Shown here: one piece after another, positions 17,620 through 26,742 of the stretch
How the letters are laid out: every line of letters starts with the position of its first letter
Numbering within the stretch: the first letter of the stretch is position 1
Position numbers and translations under genes: made by a program
DNA from: CALDOK01 sp964481655
Lineage (GTDB): Bacteria > Myxococcota_A > UBA796 > JAFGLY01
NCBI GenBank assembly: GCA_964481655.1
Contig: CAYZVO010000011.1
Location: forward strand, 1-64,000
Direction: 5' to 3'
DNA: 64,000 nucleotides
Notes under the pieces: generated by a model
What the model was told of the DNA's origin: nothing
The model's database searches: none
The model's input: the letters and a program-made list of their open reading frames with translations, nothing else

Positions 17620-19374
17620 GTGCGCTGTTGTCCACTGTTTGCGCTGTTCGCGCTCGCATGCCTGCCGTCCGCCCACCAGGCTCCCCCCGAGACCATCGAC
17701 GCCGCCCTGGCGCCAGAGGCGCCCCAGGAGCCCGTGGCCGAAGTCCCGCCGGTGGTCACACCCGCACCGGAGCCCGAGCCGATCCCGGAGCCGGAACCGG
17801 AGCCGCCCCCCTGGGAGCCGCTGGCCATCGAAGTGTCACCCTCCCTGGACATGCTCAGCTGGGAGCTGCTGGACGCCCCCGTGGCGGACACCAGCACCCC
17901 GGCCCCTGGTGCGGGCCTGCTCCCCGAGCGCTACAGCCACGTCCCCGGCGTGCTCTCCTTCCAGGGCGGCAACCTCCGCGACGGCGCCAGCTACGGCACC
18001 AGCGCCATCAGCGACAAACGCCTCGAGCTGGTCTGGTCCCACGAGACCCGCGTGAGCACCAAGCGTGAGCCCGGCGCCAAGCACAAGAACTGGGGCGGAG
18101 GTGCCGGCTGGACCGGCCAGCCCGCCATCGTGCAGTGGCCGGCCGAGACCCGCGGGGCCATGAACCTGCTGCCGCAGTTCGCCCAGCAGGATGGCTTCGT
18201 CGAGGTCGTCCAGGCCTCGCTCGATGGCCACGTCTACTTCCTGGATCTGGCCACCGGCCAGCCCTCCCGCAGCCCGACCTTCCACTCCTTCCGCAGCGAA
18301 GCCTTCGACGCCGACACCGTCGAGGTGGGCCACCCCATCAAGGGCTCGGTCTCCATCGATCCCCGCGGCTGGCCCCTGCTGTATGTGGGCCAGGGCATCG
18401 CCGAGGGCCCCGAGTTCGGCTTCCGGCTCTACAGCCTGATCGACGGCACCCGGCTGCACTACCAGGGGGGCCGCGATCCCAAGGCCCTGCGCCGCTGGGG
18501 CGCCTTCGACTCGAGCGCCCTGTTCGACCGCAACAACGACGCCATGTTGGTGGGCGGCGAGAACGGGCTGGTGTACCGGGTGGAGCTGAACACCAGCTTC
18601 GATCCGGCCGCCCCCTCCCTGACCATCGACCCCCAGGTCGAGCGCCTGCTGTACACGATCCAGGGCGCCCAGGACCGCAAACGCGGGGTCGAGAACTCCA
18701 TCGCCGCCTACAAGAACATCGCCTGGTTCGCCGACAACGGCGGCGGCATCCTGGCCGTGGACACCGGCACCATGGCCCCCATCTGGGCCTGGTTCGGCGA
18801 GCAGGCCGACGACACCAACGCCACCATCGTGGTCGAGGTGCAGGACGACCACCCATCGCTCTACCTGGGCACCGAGATCGAGTACCAGGAGGGCGTGACC
18901 GACCAGGCCTGGGTCCACCGCTTCGACGGCCTGACCGGCGAGCCCGTCTGGTCCACCGGCTACGACTGCCGCCCCTCCAAGAAGGGCGTGAACCTCTCCG
19001 GCGGCATCTACGGCACCCCCGTGCTCGGCCAGCACGATGTCTCCGAGCTGCTCTTCGTCTCGGTGGTCGAGGTCGGCGAGCTGGGCGAGGGCCTGCTGGT
19101 GGCCCTGGACAAGGCCACCGGCCAGGAGCGCTGGCGGGTCCACCTGCCCTACTACGCCTGGTCCACACCGGTGGTGTTCTACGACGCCGAGGGTGCGGGC
19201 TACCTGGTCATCGGCGACGCCGCGGGCGACATGATCCTGTTCGACGCCGCCACCGGCACCGAGCTGCACCGGCTGTCCCTGGGCTACCTGATCGAGGCCG
19301 CCCCCGCGTTCTACGAGGACATGATCGTGGTGGCGGTGCGCGGGCAGGCGATCCATGGGATCGCGGTGAGGTAG
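17620..19374 (+). CDS. Secreted PQQ-type beta-propeller protein
   Basis: 584 residues from GTG 17620, which follows AGGAG at the right distance and opens directly into a signal peptide; upstream codons in frame lack one. A Cys after Ala-Leu-Ala near residue 16 may be a weak lipobox. A Pro/Glu-rich spacer (30-70) leads to a propeller of repeated blades with motifs such as Val-Tyr-Phe-Leu-Asp-Leu-Ala-Thr-Gly, Gly-Gly-Gly-Ile-Leu-Ala-Val-Asp-Thr-Gly and Ala-Leu-Asp-Lys-Ala-Thr-Gly. These are PQQ-like blades; no dehydrogenase active site is evident, so it probably serves as a binding scaffold in the periplasm or on the surface. It ends directly against the stop codon of the convergent methyltransferase. 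Confidence 0.8.
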   Translation: MRCCPLFALFALACLPSAHQAPPETIDAALAPEAPQEPVAEVPPVVTPAPEPEPIPEPEPEPPPWEPLAIEVSPSLDMLSWELLDAPVADTSTPAPGAGLLPERYSHVPGVLSFQGGNLRDGASYGTSAISDKRLELVWSHETRVSTKREPGAKHKNWGGGAGWTGQPAIVQWPAETRGAMNLLPQFAQQDGFVEVVQASLDGHVYFLDLATGQPSRSPTFHSFRSEAFDADTVEVGHPIKGSVSIDPRGWPLLYVGQGIAEGPEFGFRLYSLIDGTRLHYQGGRDPKALRRWGAFDSSALFDRNNDAMLVGGENGLVYRVELNTSFDPAAPSLTIDPQVERLLYTIQGAQDRKRGVENSIAAYKNIAWFADNGGGILAVDTGTMAPIWAWFGEQADDTNATIVVEVQDDHPSLYLGTEIEYQEGVTDQAWVHRFDGLTGEPVWSTGYDCRPSKKGVNLSGGIYGTPVLGQHDVSELLFVSVVEVGELGEGLLVALDKATGQERWRVHLPYYAWSTPVVFYDAEGAGYLVIGDAAGDMILFDAATGTELHRLSLGYLIEAAPAFYEDMIVVAVRGQAIHGIAVR

Positions 19375-20055
19375 TCAGGGCGCTGCTCGGTAGACCGATC
19401 GCACCGCCGGCTGGCGGGTGTAGTTGGGCCCCGCCCGGTCGTCGGCGCCGATGTAGGCGAACGGAAGACGCGGGTGTCGGTGCCCGCGGCAGCGGACCAT
19501 GCGCCGCTCGTACCGCAGGCCCGCGTCCCGCAGCGCGCGGGGGACGCGCCGGCTGGCGCTGCCGCCATCGCGGAGGGCGAGGTTGTCCAGGTCGAGGTGG
19601 GCCAGCAGCTCTCCATCCTCGACCAGCCAGCCGCAAGCCCGCGCCAGCAGGCCGAGCTTGTCACCGAGGTAGTGCAGGCCGTGGACGCAGGTGACCAGGT
19701 CATAGCGCTGCGGCGCCTCCCAGTGGTGGAGGGAGTCCTGGATGAGCGAGAGGCCGGGGAGGCCGGGAGGGATCGGGGCGAACATGGCCACCAGGTCCAC
19801 CCCGTGGAAGGTCACGTCCAGGCCAGCGCCGGTGAAGCGTTGGGCGGCATCGAGCAGCGCCCTGCCTTCACCGCAGCACAGGTCGAGCCACGCCGCGTGG
19901 CCGCGCTCCCGGGCCCGCTGTTCCAGGAACGCGACCACGCAAAAGCGAAGCTCGGCCTCGTAGCCCCCGCGGCCCTCGAGCCAGCGCTGGCGATTCATGC
20001 TGCAGTTGGCCACCACGGGGGAGGCCTCGAGCTGGTGGTGGTCGAGCAGGGGCAT
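19375..20055 (-). CDS. SAM-dependent methyltransferase (class I)
   Basis: 226 residues from ATG 20055, one base after the stop of the HNH gene. Motif I is Leu-Asp-Leu-Cys-Cys-Gly-Glu-Gly-Arg at about residues 58-66, followed by Val-Asp-Leu (acidic end of beta-2) and a Tyr-Asp-Leu-Val motif at beta-4. The size and lack of a target-recognition domain or (D/N)PPY motif point to a small-molecule or protein methyltransferase rather than a DNA modification enzyme. The substrate is unknown. It is translationally coupled to the HNH nuclease. Confidence 0.8.
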   Translation of the reverse strand: MPLLDHHQLEASPVVANCSMNRQRWLEGRGGYEAELRFCVVAFLEQRARERGHAAWLDLCCGEGRALLDAAQRFTGAGLDVTFHGVDLVAMFAPIPPGLPGLSLIQDSLHHWEAPQRYDLVTCVHGLHYLGDKLGLLARACGWLVEDGELLAHLDLDNLALRDGGSASRRVPRALRDAGLRYERRMVRCRGHRHPRLPFAYIGADDRAGPNYTRQPAVRSVYRAAP

Positions 20056-20056
20056 G

Positions 20057-21418
20057 TCAGGCCCGGATGCCAGGTCGCAGCCAGCCGGGCGCCATGCGCG
20101 CTTCGTCGCCCGGCCGCAGGATCTGCCGGCCGTGGGGGTAGCGCCGAGGGGTGGCCGCGGGGGGCTGCAGGTTGCACACGTGTGTCGCATCGGCGGGAGG
20201 CGCGTCCACCTCGAGGGGCTCGAGCACTCCGAAGTAGGCCTCGAGGGCGAACCACGAGCCCGAAGGGCCCTCGAACCCCGCCAGGTCCGCGTGCTCCAGC
20301 TCGGCACGATCCCGGTGGATGGAGACGTGCAGGCCCAGGGGCTCGCCGGGGCCACGGTCCCAGTGCAGGGTGCCATCGGGTGTCCGGACCAGGCGGACCA
20401 CCCCTTTGTGGATCATGTCGTGGTGCGCCCAGCAGACCGTGACCAGGTTGTCGGGGCTGTGGTCGCCCCCATCGCTCCGGAAGCGGATGTGGTGCAGCGC
20501 CACGTGCTGGCGACAGCGACAGCCGGGGACCTGGCAGCGGCCGCCATCCCGGATGAGCACCGCCCGGCGGGTGGCTGGAGGGATGGTGCGAGTGAGGTGG
20601 CCGGGCGTGCCCGCGCTGTCGTCCCCGGCGACGAGCTCGGCGTCGCTCATCACGGCGCGCTCATCGTGCGCCTCGAGCTGAATGCGACCCGCCCGGGACT
20701 CCACCCACATGCGCTCGCAGCTGGGGCAGCGGTGGGCGATGACCCGGGCGGGGACCGGCACCGCGTGACACACGTGTGCTGCGGAGTCCTCCTCCGATGC
20801 ATCGGCGGGCTCGGCCAGCACCCGATCGGCCATGGCCAGCAGGCACTGGCTCAGGCTCATGTCCACGTCGCCCAGGTCGTGGCGGAGCTGGGCCACGGCC
20901 TGCATCAGGCGCTCGAAGTGCAGGGGGTCGAGCCGCAGCTTCGCCCACACGAAGTTCAGGTCCTCCCAGTCATCGTCCGGCTCCGGGGGGACGTCGCCCT
21001 TGGCCGCCCGGGCCACCAGGCCCTCGAGCTCGCGGTTGCTGACCGCCAGGGCCCGCTCGACCCAGGCCTGGGCGGTGTCGGCGGTGATCACCGGCAGCAG
21101 GGTGCGGGCCTTGGTCCAGCCGAGAGCTCCGCTGCAGAGCGCGTCGTCCAGGGCGGGGAGTTTCGGCAGCTTGCGACCGAGCTGCGCGAGCTGCCGGACC
21201 TTGGAGGGGGAGAAACCGAAGGCCTGCTCGCCGTACTCCACCAGGCCAGCGTAGCCGAGCTGGCGGTAGAGCTTGTCGGTGTGCATCCTGGCGAAGCCGA
21301 GGGCCAGCTCGCGCATGGAACGGCGCTCGAGCTGCACGAGCTGCTGGATATGGCGGTGGAGGGACCGGGCGATGGTGGTGTCATCGGAGGGAGGACGCGG
21401 GGCGCAGCTGTCGCACAT
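20057..21418 (-). CDS. HNH endonuclease domain protein (DUF222-like)
   Basis: 453 residues from ATG 21418, which is preceded by GGAG at 6 bases; in-frame starts at 21439 and 21454 are possible. The N-terminal 300 residues are helical, with a Cys-x2-Cys at about 232-235. The HNH core follows: Cys-Gln-Val-Pro-Gly-Cys, then Leu-His-His-Ile, Asp-Asn-Leu and Cys-x2-His-His. This is the arrangement of the abundant DUF222-HNH type nucleases found in mobile or repeated form in many high-GC genomes. The last 130 residues are an unrecognised tail. It could act as a homing-type or defence nuclease. No repeat or integrase is visible around it. Confidence 0.85.
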   Translation of the reverse strand: MCDSCAPRPPSDDTTIARSLHRHIQQLVQLERRSMRELALGFARMHTDKLYRQLGYAGLVEYGEQAFGFSPSKVRQLAQLGRKLPKLPALDDALCSGALGWTKARTLLPVITADTAQAWVERALAVSNRELEGLVARAAKGDVPPEPDDDWEDLNFVWAKLRLDPLHFERLMQAVAQLRHDLGDVDMSLSQCLLAMADRVLAEPADASEEDSAAHVCHAVPVPARVIAHRCPSCERMWVESRAGRIQLEAHDERAVMSDAELVAGDDSAGTPGHLTRTIPPATRRAVLIRDGGRCQVPGCRCRQHVALHHIRFRSDGGDHSPDNLVTVCWAHHDMIHKGVVRLVRTPDGTLHWDRGPGEPLGLHVSIHRDRAELEHADLAGFEGPSGSWFALEAYFGVLEPLEVDAPPADATHVCNLQPPAATPRRYPHGRQILRPGDEARMAPGWLRPGIRA

Positions 21419-21495
21419 GGGGGCTCCGGGGAGGTCCATTGGATGGGGAGGCAACGGGGCCTCTTCGATGTCGACAACCTAACCCACGACCCTGG

Positions 21496-21512
21496 GTTTC
21501 ACAGCGTTTCAC
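21496..21512 (-). repeat. Direct repeat GTTTCAC x2 with 10-bp period upstream of the HNH gene
   Basis: GTTTCAC occurs at 21496-21502 and 21506-21512, one helical turn apart, in the 124-base gap that must hold the promoter of the HNH/methyltransferase pair. Phased direct repeats like this are typical of activator sites or of sites for an HTH protein. Confidence 0.35.
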
Positions 21513-21542
21513 GCCCACTACCGGACATGTTCCGTCCGCCGA

Positions 21543-22811
21543 TCAGATCACCCCCGGCACCTCCACCGGGTCCACCTCGTTGCTGTCGGCGTAGCCGAAC
21601 AGCCAGTCCAGGGAGAAGCCTGTGAAGGCCCGCTGGGGCACCGGGATCTCGCCGGCGGCGACGTAGATCTGGCCGCTGCTGGGCAGCATCACCAGGGCCT
21701 GGATGGCGCCGTTGTTGGCGATGGTGTCACCACCGTCGAAGAGCTTCGGACCGTAGCTGTAGCCGCTGGTGGCGTTGGTGGTGTCCCGCAGCACGCCCAC
21801 GGCCGCCTCGAGGTCCACACCCCCGTAGATGCCGTCCTGGCCGGCAGGTTCGAGCAACTGCTCCAGCCGGGAGAACCGCGCGGCGGAGCTGGTGCTGGGG
21901 GTGTTGTGTACCGCCGCGGTGCTGTCCTCGACGAAGTGGTTGGTGGCCAAAATCAAGCCATCGTCATCCATGGACCGCACCGCCTGGGCCCCCACCGCCA
22001 GCTCGAGCACCCGGGCGTCCCCCTCGTCACCGTCGGCGAAGACGATGGTGGTGGCCGAGGCGTGATCCTCGCCGAGCACGAAGCTCTCCACCTCGTCCAG
22101 CGTGCCGAAGCTCTGCAGGGCGTAGCGGGCCATCTGGGTGTGAGCCGGCCCGACGGTGCCGACGGCCTCGAGGCCGTGGGCCTCGTTGGAGGCGAAGGAC
22201 AGGCCCAAGGCGTTCATGCCGTTGTAGGGGCTGACGTTGCCGGGGAAGCCGAAGGCCACCCAGGACACGCCGTCGTCGGGGTGGCGCACGATGAGGGTGG
22301 GGTTGTCCACCATGAAGGTCACCTCGGCCCAGTCCAGGTTGCGGCCGTGAACCAGGCCCCCATCGGCGGAGGCCGGGCCGCTGGCCACGAACTGGGAGCA
22401 GCCCCACTCCTGGTTGACCTTCTCCATGACGATGTCGCCGTAGGCCAGCAGCAGGCAGCGGTTCATGGACCACTCGTCCTCGTCGCCGTAGGCATCGACC
22501 ATGCCCTGGCACTCCTCGACGACGTCCGGGTAGGACTGGCTCTCGGCCTGCTCGATGAGCCCGTACATGGCGGCCACGCCTTCGAGCAGCACCAGCTCGG
22601 AGTCGTCGATCCACTCGGCGCCCTCTTCCAGTTGATCCCGCAGCAGCTCCCCGTGGGACCAGCCCATTTCATAGGGCGTGCCGGCGACCCGCAGGATGGT
22701 GACCTCACCGACCTGCTCGACGCTGGGCTCGAACGGGGTCTCGGCGCTGTCCTCAGGGGCGGGGCAGGCGGTGAGCAGGAGCGGGAGGAGGGTGGTGCTT
22801 CGGGGCGTCAT
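21543..22811 (-). CDS. C45-like hydrolase lipoprotein (acyl-CoA:6-APA acyltransferase fold)
   Basis: 422 residues. The signal ends in lipobox Leu-Thr-Ala-Cys15. Gly-Thr-Pro-Tyr-Glu-Met-Gly-Trp-Ser-His-Gly near residue 45 and Gly-Cys-Ser-Gln-Phe ... Leu-Val-His-Gly-Arg-Asn-Leu-Asp-Trp around 140-165 are hallmarks of the C45/choloylglycine-like Ntn hydrolases, with the Cys as likely nucleophile. Most such enzymes mature by autocleavage just before the Cys, which a lipid-anchored protein could also do. Its substrate could be an amide of a fatty acid or peptide. It is the last gene of a seven-gene overlapping operon, joined by ATGA to the propeller gene before it. Confidence 0.8.
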   Translation of the reverse strand: MTPRSTTLLPLLLTACPAPEDSAETPFEPSVEQVGEVTILRVAGTPYEMGWSHGELLRDQLEEGAEWIDDSELVLLEGVAAMYGLIEQAESQSYPDVVEECQGMVDAYGDEDEWSMNRCLLLAYGDIVMEKVNQEWGCSQFVASGPASADGGLVHGRNLDWAEVTFMVDNPTLIVRHPDDGVSWVAFGFPGNVSPYNGMNALGLSFASNEAHGLEAVGTVGPAHTQMARYALQSFGTLDEVESFVLGEDHASATTIVFADGDEGDARVLELAVGAQAVRSMDDDGLILATNHFVEDSTAAVHNTPSTSSAARFSRLEQLLEPAGQDGIYGGVDLEAAVGVLRDTTNATSGYSYGPKLFDGGDTIANNGAIQALVMLPSSGQIYVAAGEIPVPQRAFTGFSLDWLFGYADSNEVDPVEVPGVI

Positions 22812-23824
22812 ACGCCCACGCTACCCCGCCGCTGCGGCCCCCCGTGCGCCTGCGGCCACGGACTGTCAGCGGGACCACCCGCCCCGCCATCGAAGCAGTA
22901 CAGCTGGTAGTTCCAGCAGGACACGATCACCCGGCCATCCGGCGTGAGCAGCGGCGCCGCCCGCAGATCGCGGCCGCAGCGCTCCTTCCAGAGGATCTCG
23001 CCGTTCTCCACTGACAGGGCGTAGAGGCGCTTGTCGGCGCAGCCGGCGAACAGCACGCCCCCTGACGCCACGGCTGGCGTGCCGTAGATCCCGTCGGGCA
23101 GGGTGCGCTTCCAGATGCGCTCGCCCGCGGCCGAGACCGCGGCGATCTCGCCTCCACGACCCGCGACGAACACGCGCCCGTCGGCGCCGATGCTGGGCCC
23201 CGCGTAGATCTGGGAGCCCAGCCCAAAGCGCCAGAGGATCTCCCCGCCGCGCACCGCCAGCAGCTCGCCGCTCCAGCTGCCGATGTAGACGGTGCGGTCC
23301 GCGGCCACGGCCGGCGGCGCCACCACGGTGTCGGCCTGCAGATCCACCCGCCAGCCCTCGGTGCTGATGAGCTCGTGGGAGGCGGTGTAGATGGTGTCGG
23401 CCCAGGCCACCGGCGATGAGGCCAGCAGATCCGCCAGCACGTGGCGCTCGAGCAGCTCGCCCTGCACCGACAGGCGGCTGAGGGCGCCGCCGTCGTCGCC
23501 GACCCAGATGGCGCCACTGCGATCGACGCAGGGGGTGGTCATCACCGGCGCGCCGGCGTCGTGGCGCCAGGGGACATCGCCGTCCATGTCCACGGCGTAC
23601 AGGTGGCCGTCGTAGGAGCCGAACAGCACCAGGCCGTCGGGATGAACGCAGGGGCCCGCCTCGATGGCGCCCTTCGCGTCCACCCGCCACAGGGCCTCAC
23701 CCTCGGCCGACACACAGTGCAGCCGCCCCGTCCGCGAGCCCACGAAGATCTGCCCGCCAGGCCCCAGGGCCGGGGCCGAGCCGAGCATAGCGCCGGCGTC
23801 GTAGCTCCACAGCTTGCGGCTCAC
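22808..23824 (-). CDS. PQQ-like beta-propeller protein without a signal peptide
   Basis: 338 residues from a GTG at 23824 that overlaps the previous stop (GTGA). Seven or eight blades repeat the pattern Gly-x-Ile-x-Val-Gly-Ser-x-x-Gly-x-Leu-(His/Tyr)-Ala-Val. It begins directly with a blade (Lys-Leu-Trp-Ser-Tyr-Asp), with no leader, so it should stay in the cytoplasm unless carried out by a partner. It is clearly similar to the Tat-exported propeller encoded just before it, so the two may have arisen by duplication or by the splitting of one longer protein. Confidence 0.8.
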   Translation of the reverse strand: MSRKLWSYDAGAMLGSAPALGPGGQIFVGSRTGRLHCVSAEGEALWRVDAKGAIEAGPCVHPDGLVLFGSYDGHLYAVDMDGDVPWRHDAGAPVMTTPCVDRSGAIWVGDDGGALSRLSVQGELLERHVLADLLASSPVAWADTIYTASHELISTEGWRVDLQADTVVAPPAVAADRTVYIGSWSGELLAVRGGEILWRFGLGSQIYAGPSIGADGRVFVAGRGGEIAAVSAAGERIWKRTLPDGIYGTPAVASGGVLFAGCADKRLYALSVENGEILWKERCGRDLRAAPLLTPDGRVIVSCWNYQLYCFDGGAGGPADSPWPQAHGGPQRRGSVGV

Positions 23825-25017
23825 GGGGCGTCCTCCAGGCAGTAGACGGTCCCGTCGCGCACGCCGATGACGATGCGCCCAGCCGCGATGCAGGCCGAGG
23901 AGACGATGTAGGTGCCGCTGTGGGGCCGGGTCCAGAGGGGCGCGCCGTCTTCGGCCTCCAGGCAGTGCAGCACGCCGTCCCAGTCGCCGATGACCACGCA
24001 GCCGTCCACCACCGTAGGGGAGGCCCAGGTCCCCGCGCCCATGGACCGGCGCCAGACCACGGCGCCGTCGCGGAGGTTCAGGCAGTGCATCAGGCCGGCG
24101 TCGTCGCCGATGTACACCCGGCCGTCCACCACCGCCGGCGTGCCCCAGATGCCCGCCGCGGCCCGGAAGCGCCAGAAGCGGGCCCCCGTCGCGGGATCCA
24201 GGCAGTACAGGAAGCCGTTCTCGCAGCCCACCAGGAGCATGCTCCCGACGATCACGGGGCTCGAGTCGGTGTCGTCGCCGGTGATGAAGCTCCAGATGGG
24301 CTCACCGCTGGCGGCGTCCAGGCAGTGCAGCTTCCCGTCGTAGGAGCCGATGAACACCCGCCCGTCCACCACCGCCGGGGAGCTCTCGATGGAGCCGCCG
24401 GTGGGGGAACGCCAGATGACACCGCCGTCGCGATCGATGCAGTAGACGTGGGTGTCCTCGGCCCCGAACCAGGCCCGATCGCCGATGGCCACCGGGGTGG
24501 AGTCCACGTCCTTGCCGCCGCAGGCCAGGCTCCACAGCGGGCTCCCATCGGCGGCGGAGACGGCGTGCAGGTGGTTGTCCCGGCTGCCGAACAGCACCCG
24601 GTCGTCCCAGATGCAGATGGAGCTCTTGATGCTGTCGGCCACCCGAGCCTGCCAGATCCCCTCGCCGGAGTCGAAGTCGCGGCAGTAGCAGACGCCATCC
24701 AGCCCGGGCACATAGACCCGGCCACCAGCCACCGCGGCCTGGCCGCTCCAGCCGGTGCCCTTCCAGGTGCGTTTGCCCCAGGACAGGGTCTCCACGTGGG
24801 TGCCGGTGGTGAAACTCCAGCGCACCACAGGTTGGCGGGGCACAGGTCCGAAGCCCTGCAGGCTGCGGGTGGCGTCACCGCGGAAGGTGGTGAGGGCCGG
24901 CAGTGGATCCGGCGCCACCTGCTGTGCCCGCGCGCTCCGGGGGCGCAGGGGAATCCCCGCCAGGGCCAACCAGGCCGCGCTGGCGCCCAGCCGCACACAG
25001 AAATCCCGGCGCTGCAT
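23821..25017 (-). CDS. Tat-exported PQQ-like beta-propeller protein
   Basis: 398 residues from ATG 25017 (shared TGATG with the M23 gene). The N-terminus Met-Gln-Arg-Arg-Asp-Phe plus a hydrophobic core and Ala-Arg-Ala-Gln is a twin-arginine signal, so it is exported folded. The rest is an eight-blade-like propeller with repeats of Gly-x-Val-(Tyr/Phe)-Ile-Gly-x-x-x-Gly-x-Leu-His-Cys-Leu; many blades contain a Cys, which is unusual. Tat export suggests a bound cofactor or the need to fold in the cytoplasm. It sits between an M23 peptidase and the second propeller in the operon. Confidence 0.85.
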   Translation of the reverse strand: MQRRDFCVRLGASAAWLALAGIPLRPRSARAQQVAPDPLPALTTFRGDATRSLQGFGPVPRQPVVRWSFTTGTHVETLSWGKRTWKGTGWSGQAAVAGGRVYVPGLDGVCYCRDFDSGEGIWQARVADSIKSSICIWDDRVLFGSRDNHLHAVSAADGSPLWSLACGGKDVDSTPVAIGDRAWFGAEDTHVYCIDRDGGVIWRSPTGGSIESSPAVVDGRVFIGSYDGKLHCLDAASGEPIWSFITGDDTDSSPVIVGSMLLVGCENGFLYCLDPATGARFWRFRAAAGIWGTPAVVDGRVYIGDDAGLMHCLNLRDGAVVWRRSMGAGTWASPTVVDGCVVIGDWDGVLHCLEAEDGAPLWTRPHSGTYIVSSACIAAGRIVIGVRDGTVYCLEDAP

Positions 25018-25514
25018 CAGCGGTCCCGCCGCCGGATCAGGGCCTGGCTCTCGAGCCAGGGCAGCGGGTCCACGGCCACCCCGTCGATCACCAGCTCGAA
25101 GTGCAGGTGGGGGCCCACAGCCCTGGCATTGCCCGAGCGACCGAGCTTGCCCACGCGGCGCCCACCGCGCACCTGCTCGCCCTCCTTCACTGTGACCCGT
25201 GCCATGTGCAGGTAGCGGGTGACGCTGCCGTCGGCGTGCTCGAGCTCGACCCACTTGCCCGCGGTCTCGTGGCGCCCGCGCCCGACCACCTCGCCGCTGG
25301 CGGCGGCCCAGACCCGGACCCCTTGCTCGGCGGCGATGTCGATGCCCTTGTGGGGTCCGTGGGGGCGGTGGTCGCCGAAGACGGACCACAGCCGCTCGGC
25401 CCGGGGCACGATCACCTGCATGGCCGCCATGTGGGGCTCGTCGCTGGGAAGGCGCTTGGCCGCGCAGCCCGCCAGCAGCAGGACCGCGGCGACGATGGCC
25501 GGGGCCCGGCTCAC
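25017..25514 (-). CDS. M23 family metallopeptidase lipoprotein
   Basis: 165 residues from GTG 25514 (GTGA overlap). The lipobox is Leu-Ala-Gly-Cys at 14-17. Almost the whole mature protein is one compact M23 domain: His-Lys-Gly-Ile-Asp supplies the first zinc His and Asp, and His-Leu-His-Phe-Glu the last His. It is a minimal peptidoglycan endopeptidase or an EnvC/NlpD-like activator; since the ligands are kept, an enzyme is more likely. Its position directly after an amidase gene matches the common amidase-activator pairing. Confidence 0.88.
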   Translation of the reverse strand: MSRAPAIVAAVLLLAGCAAKRLPSDEPHMAAMQVIVPRAERLWSVFGDHRPHGPHKGIDIAAEQGVRVWAAASGEVVGRGRHETAGKWVELEHADGSVTRYLHMARVTVKEGEQVRGGRRVGKLGRSGNARAVGPHLHFELVIDGVAVDPLPWLESQALIRRRDR

Positions 25515-26737
25515 GGGCCGTCCTCGGCCACGGCCAGGTAGCGGGCCACGCCGTCGACGATGGCGGCGCTCAGGACGTTCTGGAAGGCAGGGGTCCGCAG
25601 CCGCAGCTCGTCCTCGGGGTTGGTGACGAAGCTGGCCTCGAAGAGGATCGAGGGCATGCGCGGGGAGACGAGCACGTAGAACATGGCGGTCTGCACGCCG
25701 AGATCCCGCACCCGCTCGGCGCCGTAGACACCGGTGACCCGGTCGATGACGCTGGTGTGCACCTCGAGGGCCAGGCGCCGCGACAGGGCGCTGTTGCCGG
25801 AGATGACCAGCTCACCCATCACCGCCTCGGTGGCGTCGGCGTGGGTGGTGGTGCCTCCCTCGCGCAGCAGCGCGGCGTTCTCCCGGGCGGCGACCGCCGC
25901 GGCCGCCGCGTCGCTGGCCACGTCCAGGTAGAAGGTGGTGATCCCGTGGACCGTCGAGGACGTCGAGGCGTTGGCGTGGATGGACAGGAAGAGGTCGGCG
26001 TCCTGGGCGTTGGCCAGGGCGGCGCGCCCCCGCAGGGGGATGAAGGTGTCGTCGGCGCGGGTGTAGATGACCTCGGCGTCCAGCTGACGCTCGAGGCCCG
26101 TGCCCACCTTGCGGGCCAGGGACATCACGATGTCGGACTCGTGGGTGCCGGAGTAGCCCACCGCGCCCGGGTCATGGCCGCCGTGACCGGCGTCCACCAC
26201 GATGCGGGGCCGATCCCGGGGGGAGCGGGCTCCGGTGGAGGTGGAGAGCACGCCCTTCATCCAGGACGCCAGGGCGTCGGCTTCGGGCAGGCTGTCATCC
26301 TCGGGGGCGCCGGGTACCCGCAGATCGAGCAGCAGCCCCCGGCCCTCGAGCACCGAGCTGCTGGCGTCCCGGGCGCGGCGGGTCTCCACCGACACCTGCA
26401 CGTCGGCCCCGATCTGGGACAGCACCAGGCGCTGCACCCCCGCGTTGTCCACCGGGATCTCCACGCCGCCGGGGACCTCCCGGTAGGCGACCCCCAGCTT
26501 GGGATCCAGGGTGGCGCCGGCGATGGTGAAGGTGGAGCGGGCCGCCGCCGAGCCCACGGGGGCCATGGATCGGGCCTGCACCTCGCCCAGATCCCCGTCG
26601 AGCAGGACCAGCACCCGGGCGTGCTCCTCGCCCAGGAACAGCAACACCTGCTCGAGCGCCGCCGCCTCGACCCGGCCCGGCCAGACGGCCAGCAGGCAGG
26701 CGATGAGGATCAGGAGCGGGCGCGGGAGCTGGGACAT
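25511..26737 (-). CDS. N-acetylmuramoyl-L-alanine amidase (Amidase_3)
   Basis: 408 residues from ATG 26737; a GTG at 26743 that overlaps the previous stop (TAGTG) is the alternative. After the signal peptide, residues 30-150 are a beta-rich AMIN-like domain. The Amidase_3 domain has Val-Asp-Ala-Gly-His-Gly-Gly-His-Asp-Pro-Gly (zinc His), a Glu in Thr-His-Glu-Ser-Asp, Leu-Ser-Ile-His-Ala-Asn (zinc His) and the catalytic Glu in Phe-Glu-Ala-Ser-Phe. These are the residues of AmiC-type zinc amidases, which free stem peptides from glycan strands during cell separation. It is followed by an M23 lipoprotein that could be its activator. Confidence 0.9.
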   Translation of the reverse strand: MSQLPRPLLILIACLLAVWPGRVEAAALEQVLLFLGEEHARVLVLLDGDLGEVQARSMAPVGSAAARSTFTIAGATLDPKLGVAYREVPGGVEIPVDNAGVQRLVLSQIGADVQVSVETRRARDASSSVLEGRGLLLDLRVPGAPEDDSLPEADALASWMKGVLSTSTGARSPRDRPRIVVDAGHGGHDPGAVGYSGTHESDIVMSLARKVGTGLERQLDAEVIYTRADDTFIPLRGRAALANAQDADLFLSIHANASTSSTVHGITTFYLDVASDAAAAAVAARENAALLREGGTTTHADATEAVMGELVISGNSALSRRLALEVHTSVIDRVTGVYGAERVRDLGVQTAMFYVLVSPRMPSILFEASFVTNPEDELRLRTPAFQNVLSAAIVDGVARYLAVAEDGP

Positions 26738-26742
26738 GGGCA

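Noticed and set aside
19375..21418. Restriction-modification system
   Set aside because: The methyltransferase has no (D/N)PPY or C5-Cys motif and no target recognition domain.
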